Shown: positions 1-10,310 of the stretch, in pieces
How positions within the stretch are numbered: the stretch's first letter is position 1
Layout: each line of letters starts with the position of its first letter
NCBI RefSeq assembly: GCF_003255815.1
Contig: NC_037669.1
Location: forward strand, 126,717,552-126,781,551
DNA length: 64,000 nucleotides
Direction: 5' to 3'
From: Theropithecus gelada
Lineage: Eukaryota > Chordata > Mammalia > Primates > Cercopithecidae
The notes under the pieces: model-generated
The model's input: only the letters and a program-made list of their open reading frames with translations
The model's database searches: none
Told to the model about the DNA's origin: nothing
Translations under genes and position numbers: made by a program

Positions 1-264
1 TTTCAGTCAATGTTTGTAGGTGAACTGGCCTTCTTGTAGGCAGCATATAGTTGGGTGTTATCGCTATCCATTCAGTTTATTTATGCCTTTTAATTGGAGA
101 ACTGTACCCACTTGCATTCTTTTCATTGTTTATAAGTAAACACTACTGTCATTATATTGTTTGTGTTCTGGTTTTGTAACTCCTCTTTTCCTTTCCTTTG
201 TAATTAAACAATTTTCTCTAATAATATGTTCCAATTTGCTGCTAAATTTTGTAAATCTATTACA
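1..264 (-). mobile_element. Old L1M fragment (ORF2 start and upstream region)
   Basis: The reverse strand reads as the start of L1 ORF2 (the conserved 'ICCLQET' endonuclease stretch is near 30-60) and the region just upstream of it. It is clearly more diverged than the L1 beside it. The same element continues after 4388: the sequences on both sides of the L1 at 265-4387 fit together in the L1M order, so the younger element was inserted into this one. The family (L1MA/MB type) is by recognition only. Confidence 0.75.
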
Positions 265-496
265 ATTTTTTTTATTATTATTATACTTTAAGTTCTAGGT
301 TACATATGCATAACCTGCAGGTTGTTACATATGTATACTTGTGCCATGTTGGTGTGCTGCACCCATTAACTCATCAGCACCCATCAACTCGTCATTTACA
401 TCAGGTATAACTCCCAATGCAATCCCTCCCCCTCCCCGCTCCCCATAATAGGCCGTGATGTATGATGTTCCCCTTCCCAAGTCCAAGTGATCTCAT

Positions 497-3400
497 TGTT
501 CAGTTCCCACCTGTGAGTAAGAACACGCCGTGTTTGGTTTTCTGTTCTTGCGATAGTTGGCTGAGAATGATGGCTTCCAGCTGCATCCATGTCCCTACAA
601 AGGACACAAACTCATTCCTTTTTGATGGCTGCATAGTATTCCATGGTGTATATGTGCCACATTTTCTTAATCCAGTCTGTCACTGATGGACATTTGGGTT
701 GATTCCAAGTCTTTGCTATTGTGAATAGTGCTGCAATGAACATACGTGTGCATGTGTCTTTATAGCAGCATGATTTATAATCCTTTGGGTATATACGCAG
801 TAATAGGATGGCTGGGTCATATGATATTTCTAGTTCTAGATCCTTGAGGAATCACTATACTGTTTTCCATAATGGTTGAACTAGTTTACAATCCCACCAA
901 CAGTGTAAAAGTGTTCCTATTTCTCCATATCCTCTCCAGCACCTGTTGTTTCCTGACTTTTTAATGATTGCCATTCTAACTGGTGTGAGATGGTATCTCA
1001 TTGTGGTTTTGATTTGCATTTCTCTGATGGCCAGTGATTACAAGAATTTTTTTCATGTGTCTGTTGCCTCTATGCATGTCTTCTTTTGAGAAATGTCTGT
1101 TCATATCCTTTGCCCACTTTTTGATGGGGTTATTTGTTTTTTTTTCTTGTAAATTTGTTTGAGTTCTTTGTAGGTTCTGGATATTAGCCCTTTGTCAGAT
1201 GAGTAGATTGCAAAAATTTTCTACCATTCTGTAGATTGCCTGTTCACTCTGATGGTAGTTTCTTTTGCTGTGCAGAAGCTCTTTAGTTTAATTAGATCCC
1301 ATTTGTCAATTTTGGATTTTGTTACCATTGCTTTTGGGGTTTTAGACATGAAGTCCTTGCCCATACCTATGTCCTGAATGGTATTACCTAAGTTTTCTTC
1401 TAGGGTTTTTATGGTATTAAGTCTCACATTTAAGTCTCTACTCAATCTTGAATTAATTTTTGTATAAGGAGTAAGGAAAGGATCCAGTTTCAGCTTTCTA
1501 CTTATGGCTAGCCAATTTTCACAGCACCATTTATGAGATAGGGAATCCTTTCCCCATTTCTTGTTTCTGTCAGGTTTGTCAAAGATCAGATGGCTGTAGA
1601 TGTGTGGTATTATTTCTGAGGGCTCTGTTCTGTTCCAGTGGTATATATCTCTGTTTTGGTACCAGTACCATGCTGTTTTGGTTACTGTAGCCTTGTAGTA
1701 TAGTTTGAAATCAGGTAGTGTGATGCCTCCAGCTTTGTTCTTTTGACTTAGGATTGTCTTGGAGATGCGGGCTCTTTTTTGGTTCCATATGAACTTTAAA
1801 GCAGTTTTTTCCAATTCTGTGAAGAAACTCATTGGTAGCTTGATGGGATTGGCATTGAATCTATAAATTACTTTGGGCAGTATGGCCATTTTCACAATAC
1901 TGATTCTTCCTATTCATGAGCATGGTATGTTCTTCCATTTGTTTGTGTCCTTTTTTATTTCCCTGAGCGGTGGTTTGTAGTTCTCCTTGAAGAGGTCCTT
2001 TATATCCCTTGTAAGTTGGATTCCTAGGTATTTTATTCTCTTTGAAGCAATTGTGAATGGGAGTTCATTCATGATTTGGCTCTCTGTTTATCTGTTACTG
2101 GTGTATAAGAATGTTTGTGATTTTTGCACATTAATTTTGTGTCCTGAGACTTTGCTGAAGTTGCTTATCAGCTTAAGGAGATTTTGGGCTGAGATGATGG
2201 TGTTTTCTAAATATACAATCATGTCATCTGCAAACAGGGAAAATTTGACTTCTTCTTTTTCTAACTGAATACCCTTGATTTCTTTCTCTTGCCTGATTGC
2301 CCTAGACAGAACTTCCAACACTATGTTGAATAGGAGTGGTGAGAGAGGGTATCCCTGTCTTGTGCCGGTTTTCAAAGGGAATGCTTCCAGTTTTTGCCCA
2401 TTCAGTATGATATTGGCTGTGGGTTTGTCATAAATAGCTCTTATTATTTTGAGATACGGTCCATCAATACAGAATTTATTGAGAGTTTTTAGCATGAAGG
2501 ACTGTTGAATTTTGTCAAAGGTCTTTTCTGAATCTACTGAGATAATCATGTGGTTTTTGTCTTTGGTTCTGTTTATATGCTGGATTATGTTTATTGATTT
2601 GCATATGTTGAACCAGCCTTGCATCCCAGGGATGAAGCCCACTTGATCATGGTGGATAAGCTTTTTGATGTGCTGCTGGATTCGGTTTGCCAGTATTTTA
2701 TGGAGTATGTTTGCATCGATGTTCATCAGGGATATTGGTCCAAAATTCTCTTTTTTTGTTGTGTCTCTGCCAGGCTTTGGTATCAGGATGATGTTGGCCT
2801 CATCAAATGAGTTAGGGAGGATTCCCTCTTTTTCTATTGATTGGAATAGTTTCTGAAAGAATAGTACCAGCTCCTCCTTGTACCTCTGGTAGAATTCAGC
2901 TGTGAATCCATCTAGTCCTGGACTTTTTTTGGTTGGTAGGCTATTAATTATTGCCTCAATTTCAGAGCCTGCTATTGGTCTATTCAGGGAATCAACTTCT
3001 TCCTGGTTTAGTTGTGGGAGAGTGTAAATATCCAGGAAATTATCCATTTCTTCAAGATTTTCTAGTTTATTTGCATAGAGGTGTTTATACTATTCTCTGG
3101 TGGTAGTTTGTATTTCTGTGTGGTCGGTGATGATATCCCCTTTATCATTTTTTATTGCATGTATTTGATTATTCTCTCTTTTCTTCTTTATTGGTCTTGC
3201 TAGCGGTCTACAAATTTTGTTGATGTTTTCAAAAAACCAGCTCCTGGATTCATTGATTTTTTGGAGGGTTTTTTGTGTCTCTATCTCCTTCAGTTCTGCT
3301 CTGATCTTAGTTATTTCTTGCCTTCTGCTAGCTTTTGAATATGTTTGCTCTTGCTTCTCTCGTTCTTTTAATTGTGATGTTAGAGTGTCAATTTTAGATC

Positions 3401-4237
3401 TTTCCAGCTTTCTCATGTGGGCATTTAGTGCTATAAATTTCCCTCTACACACTGCTTTAAATGTGTCCCAGAGATTCTGGTATGTTGTATCTTTGTTCTC
3501 ATTGGTTTCAAAGAACATCTTTATTTCTGCTTTCATTTCATTATGTACCCAGTAGTCATTCAGGAGCAGGTTGTTCAGTTTCCATGTAATTGAGCAGTTT
3601 TGATTGAGTTTCTTAGTCCTGAGTTCTAGTTTGATTGCACTATGGTCTGAGAGACAGTTTGTTATAATTTCTGTTCTTGTACATTTGCTGAGGAGTGCTT
3701 TACTTCCAATTATGTGGTCAATTTTGGAATAAGTGCGACGTGGTGCTGAGAAGAGTGTATATTCTGTTGATTTGGGGTGGAGAGTTCTGTAGATGTCTAT
3801 TACGTCTGCTTGGTGCAGATATGAGTTCAATTTCTGGATATCCTTGTTAACCTTCTGTCTTGTTGATCTGTCTAATGTTGACATTGGGATGTTGAAGTGT
3901 CCCATTATTATTGTATGGGAGTCTAAGTCTCTTTGTAAGTCTCTGAGGACTTGCTGTATGAATCTGGGTGCTCCTGTTTTGGGTGCATATATATTTAGGA
4001 TAGTTAGCTCTTCCTGTTGAATTGATCCCTTTACCATTATGTAATGGCCTTCTTTGTCCCTTTTGATCTTTGATGGTTTAAAGTCAGTTTTATCAGAGAC
4101 TAGGATTGCAACCCCTGCTTTTTTTTTGTTCTCCATTTGCTTGGTAGATCTTCCTCCATCCCTTTATTTTGAGTGTATATATGTCTCTGCATGTGAGATG
4201 GGTCTCCTGAATACAGCAAACTGATGGGTCTTGACTC
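497..4237 (-). pseudogene. Decayed L1 ORF2 (endonuclease/reverse transcriptase)
   Basis: This is the remnant of L1 ORF2p, which in active elements nicks target DNA and reverse-transcribes L1 RNA. The endonuclease part is readable at 3090-4136 (348 codons), the reverse transcriptase at 2088-3047 (319 codons) and the C-terminal part at 1221-1895 (224 codons), all reverse strand. The breaks I checked are in-frame nonsense changes: a Tyr codon lost near 3090, a Gln codon near 2088, a Trp codon just upstream of 1895, and a further stop at 1221. The RT active-site motif FADD is intact within 2088-3047. In the endonuclease the conserved GDFN motif reads GHFN, which replaces a catalytic aspartate, while the SDH motif is kept. 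The N-terminal ~30 codons are missing from this strand because of the inversion at 4237/4238. It cannot encode a working protein. Confidence 0.92.
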
Positions 4238-4387
4238 AGGATCAAGTTCACACATAACAATATTAACATTAAATGTAAATGGAATAAATGGTCCCATTAA
4301 AAGACAGAGACTGGCAAACTGTATAAAGAGTCAAGACCCATTAGTTTGCTGTATTCAGGAGACCCATCTCACATGCAGAAACACATA
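4238..4387 (+). mobile_element. Inverted 5' segment of the L1 at 265-4387
   Basis: The forward strand reads L1 ORF2 from just after the start codon to about codon 50. About 60 bases (4327-4387) are present a second time on the reverse strand at 4179-4238, so the inversion junction carries an overlap duplication. The two copies form an inverted repeat with ~90 bases between the arms. Confidence 0.9.
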
Positions 4388-5330
4388 AAAAATTTTTCTA
4401 TTGTGGCTACCATGAGGATTAACATAAACATTTCATACATATAACAAATTGTTTTAAAGAGATAAGAACTTAAATTACAAAGAAAACAAATAGAAACAAA
4501 AAATATTTTAATACTTTACACTTTAACATCATCCCCTCTCATTTTGACTTTTTGTATCCTCTTTTGTCCTTGACTTTGGACAGTATGAATATTACAAATT
4601 TTGGGGTAGTGTTATTTGGGTTAAATCTCTTTGTTGACATCTACCCTTCCTATACCTGGATATTCCTTTCTTTCCCTTGTTTTAGAAAGTTTTCTTTTAT
4701 TACCTCTTTGAATAAGCTTTCTATGCATTGCTTTTGCTTAACTCGCTCTTGAATATCTAATTATTAGGTTTGGACATTCGTGGTAATTTTTTATATCTTG
4801 TGGGCAATCTTAATTCCTTTTCATTATTTTTTTCTTTTCTGACTGTGTTTTTCAAATAACCTGTTTTTAAATTAACAAATTCTTTTCTTTGCTCGATTCT
4901 TTCTGCTGTTAGAGCCTCTAATACAATTTTCAGTCATAAAATGTACTTCTCTTTTCAAGATTTTTGTATAATTTAAAAAATTATTTTAATGTCTATGTTA
5001 ATTTTTCATGATGAATTTGTGAATTGATATTCTGTGTTATCTTGGAAGTCACTGAATTTCCTTAAAGCTGTAGTTTTGAATTGTTGGTCAGAGAGCTCAC
5101 ACACTACCATTTCATGAGAGTCACCACTGGTTCCTTACTTTGTCCATTTGGGGAGATCACGGTTCTCTATTTTCCCTCTCTGTTTTTTTATGCAAATGTA
5201 CATCTACATCTTTGTACTGAATGATTAGATACTGATTACAGTCTTCTCTGTCGTGCTTGTTTTGATGGCTATTGAATATATTTGTTTAAGGATTCTTTAC
5301 TGCTGGGGGCTGCTTCCTTTTTAGGCTCTA
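4388..5330 (-). mobile_element. Old L1M fragment (ORF1/inter-ORF region), continuation of 1-264
   Basis: The motif GTGGCTACCATGAGG at 4404-4418 and the sequence after it match, in reverse orientation, the region upstream of ORF2 in L1M elements. The Gln/Leu-rich ORF1-type region follows at about 4870-5170. The right limit is uncertain because divergence increases. Confidence 0.65.
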
Positions 5331-5588
5331 GGCTGTGCCTTAACTCCAGGTTCACCTCACCTATAGTAAAGTTTTGGAGTGCTGCCATTTCCAAATGAGA
5401 AAGACTCCAAAGGGGATTTCCTTGCAATGTGGGAAGGCAGGCTAGGTATTTGTGCCCAGGGGACCTGTGGAACAAATCTCCTAAAGTGTGTGCAACTGAA
5501 AAGCCACTCTGATTTGCCTTTGGCTAAGTCACAAGGCACAATTTCCAGGGCGGAGGATAGTAGTCCTGCTTCCTCTGCTTTCCTCAAG

Positions 5589-5631
<43 letters not shown>

Positions 5632-5864
5632 TTTTTTTGCTTCAGGTATTTGCATTGCTTCCTGGAATTAAGGCAGGGGCAATATGCTGCCAGAGAACCC
5701 AAAGTGGTGTGAAGACTCATTGTCCACTTCTATCTCACTTTTTTCAGTGTAGAAACCATGAGTTGGGAGCAAATCTTCGTGCATTGATGACAGGCTGAAT
5801 GGGGAGAGGGGAATCTCAGATATGGAAGTCTAATTCCACTACCATCTGTTAAGAGTTTCTCATT
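5331..5864. other. No gene seen; possibly further L1M 5' region
   Basis: This stretch is somewhat less AT-rich than its surroundings. It contains a 139-codon open frame (5379-5798, forward) that runs through a CA microsatellite and resembles no protein I know. I treat the frame as chance. The left part may be L1M 5' sequence. Confidence 0.4.
5592..5628. repeat. (AC)n microsatellite
   Basis: An uninterrupted AC dinucleotide tract of 37 bases, followed by a T8 run. Likely length-polymorphic. Confidence 0.98.
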
Positions 5865-6948
5865 TATTATTATTATTATTATTATTTTAATTACACTTTA
5901 AGCTCCGGGGTACATGTGCAGAATATGCAGTTTTGTTATATAAGTATGCACACGCCATGATGGTTTGCTGCAACCATCAATCCATCATCTATCTTAGGTA
6001 TTTCTCCTAATGCTCTCCCTCCCCTAGCTGCCCACCCCCTGACAGGCCCCAGTGTGTGATGTTCTCCTCCCTGTGTTCATGGGTCCTCATTGTTCAACTC
6101 CCACTCATGAGTGAGAACATGCAGTGTTTGGTTTTCTGTTCTTATGGTAGTTTTCGGAGAATTATAGTTTTCAGCATCATCTATGTCCCTGCAAAGGATG
6201 GGAACTCATCCTTTTTTATGGCTGCATAGTCTTCCATGGTTTATATGGGCCACATTTTCTTTGTCCAGTCTATCATTGATGGGCATTTGGGTTGATTGCA
6301 AGTCTTTACTATTGTGAACAGTGCCACAGTAAACATATGTGTGCACGTGTCTTTATAGTAGAATGATTTATAATCCTTTGGGTATATACCTAGTAGTGGG
6401 ATTGCTGGGTCAAATGATATTTCTGGTTCTAGATCCTTGAGGAATTGCCACACTGTCTTCCACAATGGTTGAATTTACACTCCCACCAACAGTGTAAAAG
6501 CATTCCTATTTCTCCACATCCTTTCCAGCATCTGTTGTTTCCTGACTTTTCAATGATGGCCATTCTAACTGGCATGAGATGGCATCTCATTGTGGTTTTG
6601 ATTTACATTTCTCTAATGACAAGTGATTATGAGCTTTTTTTTTTCATATGTTTGCTGGCTGCATAGATGTCTTCTTTTGAGAAGTGTCTGTTGATATCCT
6701 TCGCCCACTTTTTGATCGGTTGTTTGTTTGTTTTCATGTAAATCTGTCTACCTTGTTTGTAGATTCTGGATATTAGCCCTTTGTCAGATGGATAGATAGC
6801 AAAACTTTTCTCCCGTTCTTTAGGTTGCCTGTTCACTCTGAAGATAGTTTATTTTGCTGTGCAGAAGCCCTTTAGTTTAATCAGATCCCATTTTTTAAAT
6901 TTTGGCTTTTTTTAGCATTGCTTTTGGGCTAGGCAATACCATTCAGGA
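5865..6948 (-). mobile_element. L1PA/PB-type LINE-1 3' fragment with 20-bp 5' micro-inversion
   Basis: The ATT-rich tail and L1 3'UTR start at 5865, and decayed ORF2 C-terminal frames (6241-6465, 6627-6836) read on the reverse strand. The element is 5'-truncated to ~1.1 kb. Its last 20 bases (6929-6948) are L1 ORF2 sense sequence on the forward strand, so the 5' end is inverted. A possible target duplication is TTTCTCATTT (5857-5866) versus TTTCTCAATT (6951-6960). Confidence 0.9.
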
Positions 6949-9579
6949 TTTTTCTCAATTTTCTGTGGTCCTGGGAACTGTCTCATCTTCACATTTTAGT
7001 TCTGGAATATTGCTGGTGATAATATTGGTACTGCATAATTGCATAACTGTTTTAGGTTTTCTGTGGTGAGGAATAAAGCTAGCTTGCTTCTTCACCATTG
7101 TGGAACTGAAGCCCTCCAAAAAAGTTTGTGGTATTTTCTTATGGCATCAATGAGAAACTAATAAACCATGCTTCAAGGGTGACATAGAGGTGGAGTAGAC
7201 ACTACTCCAGGCACAAAGTGCCCTGGACAAAACAGCCATCATCATTTATTGCAACAGACTGGAAGTTGGAGGTTAATTTACTATTTGCGGGGCACAACCT
7301 GAGCTTCCAAAATTTTTGTGCAAACTCAAAAATTAAGGGATGACTATAGTAAGTTCTGTGATTAAGCTGGACATAATTTTAAAGAAGGAAATATTATCAT
7401 TTATATGCCTGAGTTTATTTATTAAGATGTGTTTCCACTTCCCCAGGATAAACTGTCTATTATATTTTCCAGTATATTTCATCCTCTGTGCTAATATTTC
7501 AAATGCACAATATATTTATATTTGTGTCATATGGTCTACAAGCCTCAGCTTATTCCATCAGCCTCATTTCATTAGGTCTTCCAAGGTCTTTCAGAATAAT
7601 ACTCTATGCTCCAAACATCACCAATATATAAACTTTGTTTTGTTGGTATTTTTTAAATAAATTTAACCAATATATTTTTACTACCTATTGTATTAAACAA
7701 GTCCTTCTAGTTCTTTCATATAACTGTATTTAATAGTATCATTCATCATACTAACAAAACAATTAATCTCTTGTGTATATCATGAAACGTAAGCTCAAAT
7801 ACTTAAGTTTGCCTAGGATGCTCCTTTAATAAAAAGCAAAGCAAGGAATCAAATTCATGTCTGCTTATCTCCTATTGTAAGATATAGCTACTGACTCAAG
7901 CATCAGTTGGTAAGTAACCATTTAACAAGTAAATCCTATTGGAAAATCGCTGTAGACTGCCTAATGCATTACCCTTCCCTGTGGTTTTTTTATTTCAACA
8001 AAGCAGGAGTCCTTGAATCAAAAGAATGAAAATTCAAGAATAGAAAAATTAATCTAAGGAATTGAATGGAAGTTGGCCAGCAGTAGTACCATCCAAGCAC
8101 TATTCCAGCTCTGATATCATGTTAAGTAAAAATTGCATCTAGTGAAATGGATTTGAATATTTTTGTTTGGCATCTTCTTCCCCCAAGGCAATAATGCTGC
8201 TTATGACTTAGGTTCATATTGTTGTTACTACACCTCCTGCCATCATCGTTTCTCTAACACTCCCTCTTATTTATGCACCTTTAACTATCTAGCCTTTATG
8301 CATAAGCAGAAGGAAGGTCGATCTAGGTGTGGATCTAGGCATCTCAGTGAGAGAATGTTACATAATGGTCTGTCCCTCAAGCACTGGCCTTTGGATTAAG
8401 GCTTGTCTTAATGCTCTAAGATACTTGATGTGTGTCTTAATTATCATAGTTATTTTCCTACTATAAGTACCAAAAATGAAATATTTATTATTTCAAGCTA
8501 ACACTAATAGGCTGATTTAAAACATATTAGTATTCTTAACTCACTTAAAATTGTAAATTTAGTAAACTTCATTAACAACAGAGCAACTCCTGCTTTTAAT
8601 GTGAATCACAGTTGAATAAAAGCTGCCACTTGGCATGAAAAGGTATATCATTAGAAGTTATTGTGATGTTTCTTCAAAAACTGGAGGGACATTAGAAATA
8701 ATTCTTATTGTCAAAGGGCTAACTTCTTCAAAATCTGAACTCTTAACTTTAAAGCAATATAAAGTTTGTAAGAAAAAAGGAAAATAAGAAAATGAATTGT
8801 AAAAGTGCAAGTGAAATACAGCGTTACAAGAACAAAGCTGAGAAATATGGCATTTCTATTTTCTTCAATAATTAGATAACTCTCTTCTTGAACTTAACAT
8901 CATGTCCAAAAAAAGTTTTTCTTCAGTTGAGTATTTTGATTGTTAACCTAAGTTTATTATTTTACTTTTCCTTATTTCCAAAGCTGTTTAGGGCATCTCC
9001 TAGGAAGAGTATATTTTATACAGCCTTGGTTCAGCATAGTTGCAAAAATCAAGGGCCCTCTGATGATCAGAATGTGTCCTCTGAATGACATTAGTTCCCA
9101 GCTGCTAATTTTCCTAGAAAACTTTTAGCAGTGTGAAATCCCCAGAGAATTGTGGGATAAATCATTAGATATTGGGACCATTACTTCTTTATGGAATATT
9201 TCAAGCTAAATTTCATTCCTGAATATCTCCATCAGTGCAGTTAAAGAAATATTAGAGTAGGATGTTCTTATTTTTTTTTGTATCTACAATATATTAATTT
9301 TTAAAGATGGAATTTTGAGAAATGTGCATCTAGCCTACCTCTTTAATCTCAAAGATTTTATACTTGTAAAAGTTAGGGGATTGCCACTCTACAATTTTAA
9401 ACTTCTATTGGCATAGAATTGCCTTATTTTGTCTTCTAGATTATATTATCTTTCAAAGCAACTACTCAAAAGTTTATTAATGTTAGCATTAAAACTCCAT
9501 TAAGGCAGTCATTTAAATATTGCTTACTTCAGGAAATATACCCAGATGATTGAGCTAAAAACCTACATGTTCTACTTGA
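6949..9579. other. No gene seen; unassigned AT-rich DNA
   Basis: I find no gene, RNA gene or clear repeat. Open frames at 7340-7660, 8163-8399 and 8888-9088 show no domain, signal or recognisable family and look like chance. The first ~200 bases may still belong to an older repeat. Confidence 0.5.
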
Positions 9580-10310
9580 TTTCTGCCTTTAACTAATCTT
9601 CTTGCTTCTGTTCTTTTGTCCCTTGTTATTCATTCTACAGCAACCAGAATGGTCTTTTAAAAGTTCCGACCAAAGCATGTTACGTCCAAGTTAAATTCAT
9701 CAAATGAGTTTCGTTTGCATTTAAATATTATCCAAAACTCTTTACCTTAACTTTTAGGGCCCTACACAATTTGTCATTTTCTCCCTTTCCAACCTCGTGT
9801 TATAACACTGGCCCTGATCTTTGCATTGGTCAAGTTAGACTTTGCTTTGGTATATTCCTGAAGACTCCCAAATTTGTTTGAAATTTAAGGCCTTTGGATT
9901 TGCTGAGCCTCATGTCTACTATATCCTTGCCAGAGATCCTAGCATGGTTACATTCCACTGTTACTAAGGTCCCGGTTTATGTCTCAGTTTCTCAGAGACA
10001 CCTTCTCTTCCTTGCCTTCCCAATATTAACTGGTCATGATTCTTTATCATAGTACCCCATTTATTTTTTTCATTAACTTATTTGTTTGTTTATTCTTTCA
10101 TGTATCTGCTTATTCATTCATTTATTTGACCAATCATTCATTCATTCATCTTACTTTTCAGGTTCTTCTTTAGATATAGGTATCAGAAAAGTAGAAAACT
10201 ACCTTTAAAATTCACAACTACATCCTTGATGTCAAAAGTATTTCCTGGTACATAGTAAGCACTGAATAAATATTTGTTGATGGAATAAGCAAATGAATGA
10301 ATAGCTGAGG
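9580..10310 (+). mobile_element. L2 LINE, 3' part
   Basis: An ancient L2 is recognised by the order of its eroded landmarks: the 'cagccagaatgatc'-like start, 'ctttaccttaacttttagggccctacac', and the 3' signature CCTGGTACATAGTAAGC at about 10242-10258 followed by TGAATAAATATTTGTTGA. It is on the forward strand and heavily diverged. Confidence 0.8.

Larger units (their letters stand above)
265..4387 (-). mobile_element. L1PA-type LINE-1, 5'-truncated, with 5' inversion
   Basis: The L1 3' end (A-rich tail read as T/ATT-rich at 265-290, then the 3'UTR) lies on the left, so sense is the reverse strand. The body 265-4237 covers the 3'UTR and nearly all of ORF2. At 4237/4238 the orientation flips: 4238-4387 is L1 sense on the forward strand, starting just after the ORF2 initiation codon. 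This is the usual structure left by twin priming. There is no 5'UTR or ORF1. No convincing target-site duplication was found by eye. It is inserted into an older L1M (1-264 / 4388 onwards). Confidence 0.93.

Noticed and set aside
5379..5798. 139-codon forward open frame
   Set aside because: It runs straight through the (AC)n microsatellite as a Thr-His repeat and has no recognisable domain. Most likely chance plus repeat.
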